This document shows, one piece after another, positions 34,056 through 43,795 of a stretch of DNA of 64,000 nt. The translations under genes and the position numbers were made by a program. How positions within the stretch are numbered: position 1 is the stretch's first letter; each line of letters starts with the position of its first letter. The DNA is taken from contig NZ_LGUF01000007.1 of assembly GCF_001274725.1 (NCBI RefSeq), positions 1,098,562 to 1,162,561 of the forward strand, written 5' to 3'. This stretch comes from Sporosarcina globispora (GTDB taxonomy: Bacteria; Bacillota; Bacilli; Bacillales; Cytobacillaceae). Below the pieces are notes generated by a model. That model made no database searches. It was not told the DNA's origin and was given only the letters and a program-made list of their open reading frames with translations.

Positions 34056-35242
34056 GAACTTTTCACCTCACGTTCAAAGGCTTTGATGCCTCTGCAGAAA
34101 GTCAAAGCAACCTCAAGGTTCTTATCCAGCACAACCAGGTCGGCATCCTTACCTTCCGAAATGCTGCCTTTCCGGTCAAAAATATTAAGCTGTCTGGCCG
34201 GATTGCTGCTCGCAAGCTGGACAGCTTCAAACAACTCGATATCTGTAAAGTCAATCATATTCTTTATGGAATCTTTCATTTTCAAAATGCTTCCAGCCAA
34301 TGTTCCATCAGCAAGCAGTGCCTGGCCATTTTCAACCTTTACATCTTGTCCGCCAAGATCATAATGGCCATTTTTCAGGCATTTCGCTCTCATGGAATCC
34401 GTAATCAGGATCATTCCATCTGTGCCCTTGGCGTTCAGTGCAAGCTTGATCATCTCAGGCCGGACATGGATTCCATCTGCGATCATTTCAACAATCAGTT
34501 CCTTGAATAAAAGTGCAGCGCCGGCTACACCAGGTTCACGATGATGCATGCCTCTCATTCCGTTAAAAAGGTGAGTCACCTGTTTAGCTCCAGCCTGAAC
34601 AGCCTTCTCCATTTCTGTAAAAATGGCATCGCTATGACCGATTGAAGGGACGACACCATTTTCACTTAAATAGCGGATAAATTCATAGCCATTTGTCTTT
34701 TCTGGTGCAATCGTAATCAGCTTGATGGTTCCATTCGCTGCTTCCTGCCAGCGCTTAAAAAGTTCAATATCAGGCTCGAGTATATGATCCTTCGGCTGGG
34801 CTCCGCCTCTTGCTTCGTTAATAAACGGGCCCTCCAGGTGGATTCCGATTACTTCCGCCTTGCCGGGAGTATTTTGTTCTTTTTGAAAGTGGGCTGCATT
34901 GACCAGGGCAGCTTCTATTTTCTCTTGAGCCTGTGTGATGGTTGTGGCCAGAAAGCTGGTTGTCCCTTCTTCAGGCAAAACGCTGGCCATTGTGTTAAGC
35001 GCTTCAGGTGTTGCATCCATCGTATCGGCGCCGCCTGCGCCGTGGATATGGACATCAATAAACCCCGGACTGATTGTATGCTCAGGGGAAAGTTCTATTA
35101 TTTCTGTAACCTGGCCGATGGCAGGAAGATCCGCCATTGTTCCAGTTTTTAAGATTTGTTCATTTTCTATTAAAATAAATCCTTGATCGATCATGCTGTT
35201 TTCCAGAATAATTCTAGCGTTTTTCAGCAGTAGACGGCTCAT
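34052..35242 (-). CDS. nagA: N-acetylglucosamine-6-phosphate deacetylase
   Basis: A 396-residue amidohydrolase that removes acetate from GlcNAc-6-P. The metal-binding HIHGAGGADTMD is near residue 62, HLEGPF near 133, HLFNGMRGMHHREPG near 219 and the catalytic aspartate in ITDSMRA near 275. ATG 35242 is chosen with GGAGATG upstream; an in-frame TTG at 35248 is too close to that site. First gene of the nag operon. Confidence 0.95.
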   Translation of the reverse strand: MSRLLLKNARIILENSMIDQGFILIENEQILKTGTMADLPAIGQVTEIIELSPEHTISPGFIDVHIHGAGGADTMDATPEALNTMASVLPEEGTTSFLATTITQAQEKIEAALVNAAHFQKEQNTPGKAEVIGIHLEGPFINEARGGAQPKDHILEPDIELFKRWQEAANGTIKLITIAPEKTNGYEFIRYLSENGVVPSIGHSDAIFTEMEKAVQAGAKQVTHLFNGMRGMHHREPGVAGAALLFKELIVEMIADGIHVRPEMIKLALNAKGTDGMILITDSMRAKCLKNGHYDLGGQDVKVENGQALLADGTLAGSILKMKDSIKNMIDFTDIELFEAVQLASSNPARQLNIFDRKGSISEGKDADLVVLDKNLEVALTFCRGIKAFEREVKSS

Positions 35243-35274
35243 TACCAATTCATCTCCGTTTTAATGATACTTTT

Positions 35275-35308
35275 ATTATAAAAGGTTTGGATTTAGATGT
35301 CTATACCA
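35275..35308 (-). promoter_or_regulatory. nagA promoter with NagR operator over the -35 box
   Basis: On the minus strand TGGTATAGACA (35308-35298) contains the -35 TAGACA; 17 bases later comes TATAAT (35280-35275). The operator word matches the NagR (dre) type, with a GTATAGAC core. A repressor bound here would block RNA polymerase directly. Confidence 0.8.
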
Positions 35309-35337
35309 GTTAAAACAATTACCCTTTTAGCAGTTTT

Positions 35338-35353
35338 TGGTCTATACAACTCA
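35338..35353. promoter_or_regulatory. Second NagR-type operator upstream of nagA
   Basis: TTGGTCTATACAAC on the plus strand contains the same GTCTATAC core as the sites at 35298 and 38973, here about 40 bp upstream of the first site. It lies between the mur operon terminator and the nagA promoter. Confidence 0.65.
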
Positions 35354-35355
35354 AA

Positions 35356-35385
35356 AAGAATAGAAAGCTGAACAGCTTGCTATCC
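35356..35385 (-). terminator. Terminator of murP-mupG-murQ
   Basis: ATAGCAAGCT and AGCTTTCTAT arms followed on the minus strand by TCTTTTT. It separates the mur operon from the nagA promoter. Confidence 0.75.
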
Positions 35386-35430
35386 TTTTAAATTGACTAT
35401 AGGGATAAATTTTCAATCAAATGGACAGGT

Positions 35431-36336
35431 TTATTTTGAATGAAAGTCCGCAATCGCTTCACGCAAGTAACCTTTATGCTTCTTCAAGAGTTCTGCAGCT
35501 TCTTCACCCTTTAATCCTGTTAAAATCTGAAGAATGGCTGCCTTTGTATTATGTTTTTGGTCTTTAAGAGCGGCCTGGGCTTCTTCATCAGATGCACCTG
35601 TTGCCATTTTTACGATGTTTTCAGCACGTTTAAAAAGCTTTTCATTCGTCATCTGCACATCTACCATCAGATTGCCGTACACTTTTCCAAGTTTAATCAT
35701 GGCAGCTGTTGTTAACATGTTCAGGACGAGCTTTTGTGCAGTGCCGGCTTTCATTCTGGTAGAGCCTGTAACAACCTCAGGACCTGTAATCGGTGCAATC
35801 GTATATTTAGCGGCTTTCTCCATTTCGGAGTTTTTAGTGCAGGCAACAGCTACAGTTACGGCACCAACCTCATTACCATATTGAAGAGCTCCGATCGTGT
35901 ACGGCGTGCGGCCGCTCGCAGCAATGCCGACAAGCACATCTTTGTCCGATAATTGAATATCGGCAACATCTTGGCGCCCTTGTGCACTGTCGTCCTCAGC
36001 GCCTTCAACTGCTTCGGTCATGGCTTCCTTGCCGCCGGCGATAATGCCGACAACCATTTCAGGATCCGTTCCATAAGTTGGCGGACACTCTGAGGCATCA
36101 ATAATGCCAAGGCGTCCTGATGTGCCAGCGCCAACATAGATCAGGCGGCCTCCTTTTTTTAAACTGTCCGTAATTTTATCCACAGCTTTTACAATGTGGG
36201 GGATCTCTCTTGCGATGGCATTAGGAACAATCGTATCTTCCTGATTTATGATAGTAATAATTTCTTCTGTTGTCATTAAATCTATTTCCATTGTTTTTGG
36301 GTTTCGCTGCTCGGTATTTAGCTTCGTAATATTCAT
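35431..36336 (-). CDS. murQ: N-acetylmuramic acid 6-phosphate etherase
   Basis: A 301-residue SIS-domain lyase that splits MurNAc-6-P into GlcNAc-6-P and D-lactate. [20 protein letters not shown] near residues 67-86 and [17 protein letters not shown] near 190-206 are the signature. Its product feeds NagA, encoded next door. It overlaps mupG by four bases (ATGA). Confidence 0.96.
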   Translation of the reverse strand: MNITKLNTEQRNPKTMEIDLMTTEEIITIINQEDTIVPNAIAREIPHIVKAVDKITDSLKKGGRLIYVGAGTSGRLGIIDASECPPTYGTDPEMVVGIIAGGKEAMTEAVEGAEDDSAQGRQDVADIQLSDKDVLVGIAASGRTPYTIGALQYGNEVGAVTVAVACTKNSEMEKAAKYTIAPITGPEVVTGSTRMKAGTAQKLVLNMLTTAAMIKLGKVYGNLMVDVQMTNEKLFKRAENIVKMATGASDEEAQAALKDQKHNTKAAILQILTGLKGEEAAELLKKHKGYLREAIADFHSK

Positions 36337-37406
36337 TTGTAATCCCTCACTATTAATTGAAATTTAGTTCTTGCCCTGATTTGATCCAGGAGGGGCATAT
36401 CCTCTTCTATAACTCTGGCGATCACATTCACGCGTTCATCCCGAGGCAAATCTGCTAAAGTTATTTGCATCTCACCTGCATAGCGCCCATATAAAATATT
36501 ATCAACTGTGACACTTCCTTTTTTACGTTCCAGCTGATTAATAGGTTCCCATTTATTTGATCCCTTACTAGCGTATGATCTTGATTCAACTGACCTTACA
36601 ACATCCCGGGCAGGATCCATCCGATTTGTATGGATTTTGTTAAAGAGATCGCCGCAGAAATGTCTGCTGATCAGCTCAATTCTGAGAGGCACAGCACCTT
36701 CAGCGATTTTCGCTAATTGTGCTAGAGTCTCGTCTTTTCCAGAATGGTCCCCAATCAGCACTTTGTCTGTATAGCAGCTGTTCATCAGTTCAGCCGCCGC
36801 AGCAGCAGGGGGATAGCCCCGATGTTTTTCAAGAGTAGGAAGCCCGACAAAAACAGGCCCCCGAAATTCACCGTCACCTGGCACAAATGCCATGGTGGTT
36901 ATCCCCATGCTTTTTAGGAATCGATTTCGTTCTATTAAAAAAGCTTTGTCCAAACCGGTTTCTGGCCGAGGGTAAAAATTATGCCAAGCTTCTACATTAT
37001 TGGCGTTCAAGCCCAGTTCCATCCACTCCTGCAATTCTTCTGCAGAAATTGTGCTGGCATTGATTCCAAGTTTCATTTTTTTAGAGAGTTCAACAATTTG
37101 TTCTGAAGTAAAGCCGTAATCAGCCCGGATGCCAGAGAGGCCCCATTCGAGAAGAGTATCGATCGAATCCCAGTCCAATCCTAAATGGCCCAATGATTGA
37201 GGGGAAACATCGGCGAGGAGTTCCATTTGATACTGCTTTGCTAGAGCACCGAGGTCCTGCAGCAAATGTTTATAAGTGCTGTGATCATCTTCGGGAATAT
37301 GGAGGGATGTGAAGATGGATTTGAGGCCGTAAGAAGCCGCCCGTTCAATCCATTTTGCATTTTGAAGCTGGCGCTCTTCTGATAAATAAACTGATATTCC
37401 AAGCAT
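36333..37406 (-). CDS. mupG: DUF871 protein, MupG-like 6-phospho-N-acetylmuramidase
   Basis: A protein of about 357 residues, an N-terminal TIM barrel ([30 protein letters not shown]) and a C-terminal cyclophilin-like domain ([28 protein letters not shown]). The family member MupG of Staphylococcus aureus hydrolyses MurNAc-6-P-GlcNAc. Two adjacent ATGs (37409, 37406) fit the AGAGGTG site; the second has the better spacing. Placed between murP and murQ, it suggests that the disaccharide MurNAc-GlcNAc is the imported substrate. Confidence 0.85.
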   Translation of the reverse strand: MLGISVYLSEERQLQNAKWIERAASYGLKSIFTSLHIPEDDHSTYKHLLQDLGALAKQYQMELLADVSPQSLGHLGLDWDSIDTLLEWGLSGIRADYGFTSEQIVELSKKMKLGINASTISAEELQEWMELGLNANNVEAWHNFYPRPETGLDKAFLIERNRFLKSMGITTMAFVPGDGEFRGPVFVGLPTLEKHRGYPPAAAAAELMNSCYTDKVLIGDHSGKDETLAQLAKIAEGAVPLRIELISRHFCGDLFNKIHTNRMDPARDVVRSVESRSYASKGSNKWEPINQLERKKGSVTVDNILYGRYAGEMQITLADLPRDERVNVIARVIEEDMPLLDQIRARTKFQLIVRDYK

Positions 37407-37459
37407 CATGGTCACCTCTGTAAGTCTGAATTTTTAAAAAATGAAATCTCATAAGTAAA

Positions 37460-37483
37460 GAAGGAGGAATGGCTCCTCCTTCT
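37460..37483 (-). other. Hairpin between murP and mupG
   Basis: GAAGGAGGA and TCCTCCTTC can pair around a five-base loop in the 80-bp gap. It has no T-run sufficient for full termination (TTTACTT follows on the minus strand), so a partial terminator or mRNA-processing/stabilising element is possible. Confidence 0.45.
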
Positions 37484-37493
37484 CCTTTATTCA

Positions 37494-38873
37494 TTATATG
37501 TTTTTAGCCATTTCCTCTTTAAATCCGAACATCCATGTGAACAAGAAGCCGAATGCATATGCGATTAATAGGCCTAACAGATACATGACAACCTGATTCG
37601 GATGCACAAGGAAGGCTAGAGGTATGCCAGAGACCCCGATGGCGACCGTTGCAATTTTAAAGAACGCCTGGAAAGCACCGCCGACTGCAGCTCCTAGACA
37701 TGCTGTCAGGAACGGACGCCCCAGCGGGAGTGTAACCCCAAAAATAAGCGGTTCGCCAATCCCGAGCATACCTACTGGAAGTCCGCCTTTGATGACTTTC
37801 TTAAGACGGGCATTTTTGGTTTTGAAGTAGATGGCGAAAGCCGCCCCAACCTGGCCAGCACCGCCCATTGCCAGGATCGGCAGAAGCGGGTCGTCGCCAA
37901 TCGTGTTGATCAATTCCATATGAACTGGAGTTAAACCTTGGTGCAGCCCAGTCACAACAAGCGGCAGGAATGTTCCGGCAAGTACTAATCCAGCCAGGAT
38001 CCCGCCGACATCCAGGATGCCAAGCAGCCCTTTAGTAATAATATCTGAGAGGAATCCGCCAACAGGCTGAAGTACAAAGAATGTCGCAAAGCCTGTGATT
38101 AATAATGCCAGTGTCGGTGTTACGATTATATCAATAGCTGGAGGAACGACTTTTCGGATTCTCTTTTCCAAAAAGGCCACAAGCGCAGCAGCGAGCATGA
38201 CTCCAATTAGTCCTCCCCGACCTGGCACCAATGCTTCACCGAAGAGAGTTATATTTGCAAGGCCCGGATTGATTAATAGAATCCCGGCCGCACCGCCTAG
38301 AGCAGGAGATCCGCCAAACTCCTTCGCTGTATTAATACCAACAAACACACCCAGGTAACCGAATAAGCCCCAGCCAATCAAATCAAGCATTTGAACTATA
38401 GTAGATTCAGGATCTCCGCCTGATTTGATGATTACATTATTAATCCCTGCAATCAAACCTGAAGCAACGATTGCCGGTATCAGCGGGATAAAAATGCTCG
38501 CTATTTTTCTTAAAAATAACTTGAAAGGAGTAGCGTTTTTCTCATTGAGTCCAGCTTTCGTCCGGGCTGCCAGTCCTTCCAATGAAGTGTCAATCTCTTC
38601 GTCATCATCAACGGACGAAACATTTTTGCCAGTCATTTTAGAAACTTCGTCAGCTACCTTGGTGACAATCCCAGGGCCGAGAATGATTTGAAGTGTTTCA
38701 GCTTCCACAACTCCCATCACGCCGTCAATATCCCTGATGCCATTCAGGTTGACTTTGCTTTCATCGACCGGTTTCACGCGAAGGCGGGTCATGCAGGAGG
38801 CAAGTTCCGCAATATTGCCGGTGCCGCCCAATTGCTCCGTAATCTCTTTCGCCAAGCGTTCTTCTTTACGCAT
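37494..38873 (-). CDS. murP: PTS EIIBC component for N-acetylmuramic acid
   Basis: A 459-residue phosphotransferase permease. The EIIB domain (residues 1-90) has the phosphorylated cysteine in LASCMTRLRV near residue 27; a linker leads into an EIIC domain of about ten membrane segments with VVTGLHQGLTPVHMEL near residue 309 and MLGIGEPLIFGVTLPLG near 369. There is no EIIA domain, as in other MurP proteins, so a separate EIIA must supply phosphate. The start at 38873 follows GAGGGGG. Substrate by synteny with mupG and murQ: MurNAc or MurNAc-GlcNAc. Confidence 0.9.
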   Translation of the reverse strand: MRKEERLAKEITEQLGGTGNIAELASCMTRLRVKPVDESKVNLNGIRDIDGVMGVVEAETLQIILGPGIVTKVADEVSKMTGKNVSSVDDDEEIDTSLEGLAARTKAGLNEKNATPFKLFLRKIASIFIPLIPAIVASGLIAGINNVIIKSGGDPESTIVQMLDLIGWGLFGYLGVFVGINTAKEFGGSPALGGAAGILLINPGLANITLFGEALVPGRGGLIGVMLAAALVAFLEKRIRKVVPPAIDIIVTPTLALLITGFATFFVLQPVGGFLSDIITKGLLGILDVGGILAGLVLAGTFLPLVVTGLHQGLTPVHMELINTIGDDPLLPILAMGGAGQVGAAFAIYFKTKNARLKKVIKGGLPVGMLGIGEPLIFGVTLPLGRPFLTACLGAAVGGAFQAFFKIATVAIGVSGIPLAFLVHPNQVVMYLLGLLIAYAFGFLFTWMFGFKEEMAKNI

Positions 38874-38949
38874 GAGTTTTCCCCCTCTTTTTAAAAATGA
38901 AAAAATGTAATAAAAACTAAAAAATGAAAATGAATCCGCTTACATACCT

Positions 38950-38983
38950 ATATTACCAAGGTTTAGTATAGTTGTCTATACCA
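38950..38983 (-). promoter_or_regulatory. murP promoter with NagR-type operator over the -35 box
   Basis: On the minus strand TGGTATAGACA (38983-38973) contains the -35 TAGACA; 17 bases later is TAATAT (38955-38950). The 11-base operator word and spacing are identical to the nagA promoter at 35275-35308. In other Bacillus, MurNAc genes are controlled by the RpiR-type MurR; no murR gene is in this window. Confidence 0.8.
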
Positions 38984-39086
38984 TCAGAAAATTTTTACAA
39001 AGGAATGTCATCATATTTATACGCAGAAAAATCCGAAAAATTGTCCCTTTCCTAGTGTTAATTTTTTAAAAATCGTTTTTAGAAAT

Positions 39087-39114
39087 TTGGTTCTGCGTTA
39101 AAAAGTGCTAAAAT
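39087..39114 (+). promoter_or_regulatory. Promoter of the hprK operon
   Basis: TTGGTT (39087-39092), 16 bases, TAAAAT (39109-39114), about 92 bases before hprK and divergent from murP. Confidence 0.6.
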
Positions 39115-39205
39115 AGAGTGATACTTCCGAGTGAATTTTTTAGAAATTCAAAGTTACATATAAAGAGATCATCCAGAAGTGCCAGCTTTAAAGGAGGAAC
39201 CTAAT

Positions 39206-40141
39206 TTGGTAAAAGTGCGCACGAAAGATATTATAGAAAAATTTGGACTCGAATTGATTGCCGGAGAGGAAGGCATTAATCGGCCAATTACAACGAGTGA
39301 TATTTCTCGGCCGGGCCTGGAGATGGCAGGTTATTTTGATTACTACCCTGCTGAACGCATTCAGTTGATCGGAAAAACCGAGCTGTCTTTCGCTGAGAAG
39401 TTAAATAATTCTGAGCGGCAGATCCGGCTGGAGCGGTTATGTACAGATATTACGCCTGGCATAATTGTTACGAGGGGGCTTGATATACCTGAAGAAATGA
39501 TCGAAGCGGCTGAGAGAGAATCGGTTCCAGTGCTTCGCTCCAAGCAAAAAACGACCCGTTTTTCCAGTTTGCTGACAAACTTTTTAGAAAGCAAGCTTGC
39601 TCCAACCACGGCTGTACATGGCGTACTTGTTGATATTTATGGGGTAGGGGTACTGATAACAGGAAAAAGCGGAGTGGGTAAGAGTGAAACTGCCCTTGAG
39701 CTTGTAAAAAGGGGGCATCGCCTTGTTGCGGATGACTGCGTGGAAATCAGGCAGGAAGATGAAGATAATCTGGTAGGAAACTCACCGGAATTGATCGAAC
39801 ATCTGCTTGAAATCCGCGGCCTCGGCATCATCAATGTCATGACCCTGTTTGGTGCTGGAGCTGTCCGCAGCTATAAAAAAATCTCTGTGGTCATGAATTT
39901 GGAGCTGTGGGACCCGAAAAAGCAGTACGACCGTCTTGGCCTTGATGAAGAAAGGATGAAAATCATCGATACAGAAGTTACAAAGCTGACCATTCCGGTA
40001 AGGCCCGGACGAAACCTGGCTGTTATCATTGAGGTGGCTGCGATGAATTTCCGCTTGAAGAGAATGGGGATGAATGCAGCGGAACAGTTCACGAACCGCT
40101 TGTCAGATGTGATTGAGGATGGAGACCATGATGATCGATAA
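39206..40141 (+). CDS. hprK: HPr kinase/phosphorylase
   Basis: A 311-residue enzyme that phosphorylates and dephosphorylates Ser46 of HPr and Crh, the switch of carbon catabolite repression. The Walker A motif GKSGVGKSE is near residue 153, and the family signature [20 protein letters not shown] is near 202-221. The start is TTG at 39206 after AAGGAGG (39191-39197), giving MVKVRTKDI, as in B. subtilis; the longer frame precedes that site. First gene of hprK-lgt-yvoD-ppaX-yvoF. Its substrate Crh is encoded at 58019. Confidence 0.96.
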   Translation: MVKVRTKDIIEKFGLELIAGEEGINRPITTSDISRPGLEMAGYFDYYPAERIQLIGKTELSFAEKLNNSERQIRLERLCTDITPGIIVTRGLDIPEEMIEAAERESVPVLRSKQKTTRFSSLLTNFLESKLAPTTAVHGVLVDIYGVGVLITGKSGVGKSETALELVKRGHRLVADDCVEIRQEDEDNLVGNSPELIEHLLEIRGLGIINVMTLFGAGAVRSYKKISVVMNLELWDPKKQYDRLGLDEERMKIIDTEVTKLTIPVRPGRNLAVIIEVAAMNFRLKRMGMNAAEQFTNRLSDVIEDGDHDDR

Positions 40142-40170
40142 GACTGTGAAAAACGGGTCATTCATATTCA

Positions 40171-40188
40171 ATCAAACGTTTGATTGAA
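40171..40188. promoter_or_regulatory. Palindrome CAATCAAACGTTTGATTG
   Basis: An 18-bp perfect palindrome 30 bases after hprK. Its 14-bp core also occurs in the csbA-uvrB gap (22885-22900 region). Either an operator or a small hairpin; no regulator can be named. Confidence 0.4.
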
Positions 40189-40230
40189 TGCAGTGTAGCT
40201 TCGTAATACCGGCATTTTATGCAGTAAAAA

Positions 40231-40297
40231 TTAGATAACTGTCTGGCTCCATCGCCTGTTTCAGAAACCAATCCAAAGGTGCATGAGCTTTTCTTGC
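40231..40297 (+). repeat. Truncated copy of the GATAACTGTCTAGCTCC repeat
   Basis: It begins TTAGATAACTGTCTGGCTCC and ends GAGCTTTTCTTGC, the two ends of the repeat at 40323 and 58343, with the middle deleted. Confidence 0.6.
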
Positions 40298-40322
40298 AAT
40301 AATAGAATTTATATCTTTGAAT

Positions 40323-40516
40323 TTAGATAACTGTCTAGCTCCAGGCGCCATCGGCTCGAGGTTATAAGCCAATCCGTCACAAAGGTTAAAGAACAACCTT
40401 CATGCCGGCTTGTCTTATGCTTGAGGCCCGCAGGACGCGGGTCATGCAGACGTTGCCACAGGACGTGGCGGTTTTAGTCTGCGTTCTTTTTAAGCGGGCG
40501 CCTTGAGCTTTTCTAG
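40323..40516 (+). repeat. Dispersed Bacillus-type repeat, copy 2
   Basis: TTAGATAACTGTCTAGCTCC at the left, then CGGCTCGAGGTTATAAGCCAA, an inverted GCTTGTCTTATGCTTGAGG, GC-rich hairpins and GCGCCTTGAGCTTTTCT at the right. The same layout occurs at 58343-58474. The element is strongly self-complementary. Confidence 0.75.
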
Positions 40517-40532
40517 AGAAGGAGAAGTGATC

Positions 40533-41357
40533 ATGGAAAACAATATTCAGCCATTAGATCCGATAGCCATATCCCTTGGACCTATTCAGGTGTACTGGTA
40601 TGGCCTGATTATCGGTGTCGGCATTGCGCTGGCTCTTATTATCGCGATGAGGGAAGGGGAAAGAAGGGGACTTCCTAAAGATATCTTTGCCGATTTAATG
40701 CTGTGGGCTATTCCCATTGCGATAATTTCTGCAAGGATTTATTACGTTATTTTTCAATGGGATTTCTACTCGCAGAATCCAGGTGAAATCATCAAAATAT
40801 GGAATGGCGGAATTGCCATTCATGGAGCCTTGATCGGTTCTGTTATCACAGCTTATGTTTTTGCGAAAAAAAGGAAGATTTCATTCTGGAAGCTTGCCGA
40901 TATTGCAGCGCCAAGCATCATTTTGGGGCAGGCAATCGGCCGCTGGGGCAACTTTATGAACCAGGAGGCACACGGCAGGGAAGTCAGCCGCGCATTCCTG
41001 GAAAATATGCATCTGCCTGAGTTTATCGTAAATCAGATGTATATTAACGGCGCTTATTATCATCCGACGTTTTTATACGAATCGGTTTGGAATATAATTG
41101 GATTTATCATCCTTATATTATTAAGAAGAGCAAACTTAAGGCGCGGGGAGCTCTTCCTCACGTATGTAATCTGGTATTCGATCGGCCGTTTCTTCGTAGA
41201 AGGCCTGCGGACTGACAGCCTGATGCTTACTGAGACTTTAAGGGTTGCTCAGACGATATCGATCGTTCTTATTATTGGAGCGCTAGTCCTGATTTTTTAC
41301 AGAAGAGCAGAGGGGCTTGCCAAAGCTCGTTATTTGGATAAAGCTGAGGGGAAATAA
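40533..41357 (+). CDS. lgt: Prolipoprotein diacylglyceryl transferase
   Basis: A 274-residue membrane enzyme that moves diacylglycerol from phosphatidylglycerol to the lipobox cysteine of lipoproteins, such as MetQ here. Seven membrane segments; [11 protein letters not shown] near residue 92 and the invariant [13 protein letters not shown] near residues 136-148 are present. ATG at 40533 follows GAAGGAGAAG. A longer frame would start within the repeat. Usual neighbour of hprK in Bacillus. Confidence 0.96.
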   Translation: MENNIQPLDPIAISLGPIQVYWYGLIIGVGIALALIIAMREGERRGLPKDIFADLMLWAIPIAIISARIYYVIFQWDFYSQNPGEIIKIWNGGIAIHGALIGSVITAYVFAKKRKISFWKLADIAAPSIILGQAIGRWGNFMNQEAHGREVSRAFLENMHLPEFIVNQMYINGAYYHPTFLYESVWNIIGFIILILLRRANLRRGELFLTYVIWYSIGRFFVEGLRTDSLMLTETLRVAQTISIVLIIGALVLIFYRRAEGLAKARYLDKAEGK

Positions 41358-41376
41358 CAAACAGGGGAGAGTATAG

Positions 41377-42324
41377 ATGCTGGTTGAATCATGCAAACGG
41401 GGGCTGATGGCCGGCTTAAAGACAACATGGACACTCGGGAAAGTCATATTCCCAGTCACGCTGATCGTGGCACTGCTGCAGCATACGCCAGTGCTTCCAT
41501 GGGTTATCAAGCTGATCACGCCGCTTATGAATCTGATTGGGCTGTCAGGAGATGCAGCCATACCGCTTGTGTTGGGGAACTTCTTGAATTTGTATGCCGG
41601 GATTGGAGCCATTTTAACGCTCGATCTCTCGGTAAAGGAAGTATTTATTATTGCCGTCATGCTGTCTTTTTCACATAATATGCTGATTGAAACAGGAGTG
41701 GCATTGAAGGTTGGCGTTAAGCTTTGGGTCGTTCTTGCAGTACGCATCGGATTGGCGCTTATAAGCGCGATTGTCATCAACCTTGTTTGGCAGGGAGGAT
41801 CCGAAACTGCTAAGTACGGATTTATTCCGGCAAAAGAAGAGCAGGTATCCGGTGCAGTGCCAATCCTGCTGGATGCACTGCAGACTGCTTTGCTCGGCAT
41901 TCTCCAGCTTGCCATCATTGTCATTCCGCTGATGATTATTATTCAAATCTTAAAAGATAAGCAATGGCTTGCTGTTTTTTCAAAATGGATGGCCCCTGTG
42001 ACCAGGGCGCTTGGAATGAAAGAAAATACGTCTACAACACTTGCAGCCGGATTACTGATTGGCCTTGCCTATGGGGCGGGCGTCATGATCCAGGCTGTAG
42101 AGGAAGATGGCGTCAGCAAAAAAGATGTAACGATCGCATTTATTTTCCTCGTTGCCTGCCACGCAGTCGTTGAAGATACTTTGATTTTTGTGCCGCTTGG
42201 CATTCCGGTATTGCCGCTTCTGCTGATCCGTCTGGGTGTGGCAATTATCCTGACATTGGTAGTAGCAGCGATCTGGAACCGTGCTGATCTGGCAAAAAGA
42301 AAGGAAGCAACATATGAGCATTAA
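41377..42324 (+). CDS. yvoD: Nucleoside-recognition-domain membrane protein (YvoD)
   Basis: A 315-residue protein with about eight membrane segments and two Gate-type halves ([20 protein letters not shown] at the start, [20 protein letters not shown] near residue 170). The family resembles SpmA/SpmB and FeoB gates, but its substrate is unknown. AGGGGAGAG precedes the ATG. It overlaps ppaX by 11 bases. Confidence 0.85.
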   Translation: MLVESCKRGLMAGLKTTWTLGKVIFPVTLIVALLQHTPVLPWVIKLITPLMNLIGLSGDAAIPLVLGNFLNLYAGIGAILTLDLSVKEVFIIAVMLSFSHNMLIETGVALKVGVKLWVVLAVRIGLALISAIVINLVWQGGSETAKYGFIPAKEEQVSGAVPILLDALQTALLGILQLAIIVIPLMIIIQILKDKQWLAVFSKWMAPVTRALGMKENTSTTLAAGLLIGLAYGAGVMIQAVEEDGVSKKDVTIAFIFLVACHAVVEDTLIFVPLGIPVLPLLLIRLGVAIILTLVVAAIWNRADLAKRKEATYEH

Positions 42325-42961
42325 CACAATATTATTTGACTTAGATGGAACATTGATCGACACAAACGAATTAATTATTTCCTCTTTTTTGCATACACTG
42401 GGAAAATATTATCCTGACCGCTATCAGCGGGAAGATGTTCTTCCGTTTATGGGGCCAACCCTTCATGAAACATTTGAGTCTGTCAACCCGGAAAAAGTTG
42501 AGGAAATGATCTCGGTTTACCGGGAGTACAATATTAAAAACCACGACGTGCTTGTAAAGGAATTTGCTGGCGTGTTTGAAACAGTTCGCACTCTAAAAGA
42601 ATCGGGATATAAATTGGGCATTGTAACGACGAAAGTTTCCAATGTAGTTGAAAAGGGCTTAAGGCTGACAAATCTTGACCAGTTTTTCGACGTGGTTGTC
42701 ACGCTCGATCATGTGGATAAGCCAAAGCCCGATGCGGAGCCAATCTTGAAGGCATTGAGCCTGCTGGATGCGAAGCCGGAAGAAGCAATTATGGTCGGTG
42801 ATAATTCGCACGACATCGATGGCGGAAAAAATGCCGGCACGAAAACCGCTGGTGTTGCCTGGACAGTGAAAGGCCGTGATTTCCTCACGCGCTTTGAACC
42901 GGATTATATGCTGGATAATATGGCTGACCTGCTCGATATCCTTGAGGCGGAAAAGCAATGA
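42314..42961 (+). CDS. ppaX: Pyrophosphatase PpaX
   Basis: A 215-residue HAD-superfamily enzyme. Motif [11 protein letters not shown] holds the nucleophile aspartate near residue 8, motif II is in GIVTTK near 107, and motif III/IV is KPKPDAEPI and [12 protein letters not shown]. In B. subtilis it hydrolyses the pyrophosphate produced when HprK dephosphorylates P-Ser-HPr, which explains its place in the hprK operon. The ATG at 42314 lies inside yvoD. Confidence 0.93.
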   Translation: MSINTILFDLDGTLIDTNELIISSFLHTLGKYYPDRYQREDVLPFMGPTLHETFESVNPEKVEEMISVYREYNIKNHDVLVKEFAGVFETVRTLKESGYKLGIVTTKVSNVVEKGLRLTNLDQFFDVVVTLDHVDKPKPDAEPILKALSLLDAKPEEAIMVGDNSHDIDGGKNAGTKTAGVAWTVKGRDFLTRFEPDYMLDNMADLLDILEAEKQ

Positions 42962-43509
42962 GAAAAACGGAGCGTTTTCCGGTAGAGGGAGGCAATTCTC
43001 TCTGGCATGTGTATAAAACGGTTCCGTTCTTGAAAGTGGTCAAAAACTTTATTGTGATTCAGCTTGCGCGCTACACGCCATTTCTGGGCATGAAAAATTG
43101 GCTCTATCGTAATTTCCTGCGAATGAAAGTTGGGGATCAGACATCATTCGCACTCATGGTTATGCTGGATGTCATGTTCCCGGAAAAAATAAGTGTCGGC
43201 CGCAACACGGTCATCGGATACAACACTACGATCCTCGCCCATGAATATCTGATTAAGGAATATCGCCTCGGCAGGGTTGAAATTGGCAGCGAAGTCATGA
43301 TTGGAGCCAATTCAACCATTCTTCCCGGTGTCACAATCGGAGATGGTGCCATTGTTTCAGCTGGAACGCTCGTTCATAAAGATGTTCCAGCTGGTGCTTT
43401 CGTTGGCGGCAACCCGATGCGTGTCATCTATACAAAGGAAGAGCTTTCCGCGAGGTGGGCGGACGATCCGATATATGGTGTGGATAAAGACGATGTTCCG
43501 CTGGCTTAG
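42958..43509 (+). CDS. yvoF: Hexapeptide-repeat acyltransferase (YvoF)
   Basis: A 183-residue left-handed beta-helix acetyltransferase: [18 protein letters not shown] near residue 80 and [20 protein letters not shown] then VFVGGNP-type [11 protein letters not shown] near residue 145 are the hexapeptide coils. The acceptor is unknown. Overlaps ppaX by four bases (ATGA) and ends the hprK operon. Confidence 0.88.
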   Translation: MRKTERFPVEGGNSLWHVYKTVPFLKVVKNFIVIQLARYTPFLGMKNWLYRNFLRMKVGDQTSFALMVMLDVMFPEKISVGRNTVIGYNTTILAHEYLIKEYRLGRVEIGSEVMIGANSTILPGVTIGDGAIVSAGTLVHKDVPAGAFVGGNPMRVIYTKEELSARWADDPIYGVDKDDVPLA

Positions 43510-43551
43510 GCTGGCGGATTTTTTATTTGGCTGGGCCGTAATTGTGAGTGA

Positions 43552-43593
43552 TGCCAGATAAATTTAAAAAGATGTTAGATAATTTATGATAAA
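43552..43593 (+). repeat. 21-bp-period array, two units
   Basis: Two 21-base units beginning TGCCAGATAAAT and TGTTAGATAATT, 42 bases after yvoF. Confidence 0.6.
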
Positions 43594-43639
43594 AGTTTTT
43601 CACTTCAAATAACCTTTCCAAAAGAGTACAAACTATAAG

Positions 43640-43676
43640 AAAGCTCCTTTTTTAAATAAGGGAGTCTTTTTTATTT
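43640..43676 (+). terminator. Terminator of the hprK operon
   Basis: AAGCTCCTT and AAGGGAGTCTT arms followed by TTTTATTTTT. Confidence 0.6.
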
Positions 43677-43691
43677 TTCTGCCCCTTTTGG

Positions 43692-43720
43692 TTGACGGCA
43701 TGGAGTTTGCACGTTAAACT
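43692..43720 (+). promoter_or_regulatory. Promoter of the his operon
   Basis: TTGACG (43692-43697), 17 bases, TAAACT (43715-43720), 76 bases before hisZ. I see no T-box or long leader in the gap. Confidence 0.6.
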
Positions 43721-43795
43721 ACATATAACTTCAATTTGCTACCATATTAGCGAACTAAAGGATTCGGAATTTATAAGTCATAGAGGTGAATACTT

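Larger units (their letters stand above)
40142..40532. other. Repeat-filled gap between hprK and lgt
   Basis: No gene is visible. The gap holds a palindrome CAATCAAACGTTTGATTG (40171-40188), a remnant repeat (40231-40297) and a nearly full repeat copy (40323-40516), which ends directly at the lgt ribosome-binding site. Confidence 0.6.

Noticed and set aside
41283-41924. Minus-strand 213-residue frame opposite lgt/yvoD
   Set aside because: Crosses two well-supported genes and has no start signal.
43594-43795. T-box leader before hisZ
   Set aside because: The gap is too short and the conserved T-box sequence is missing.
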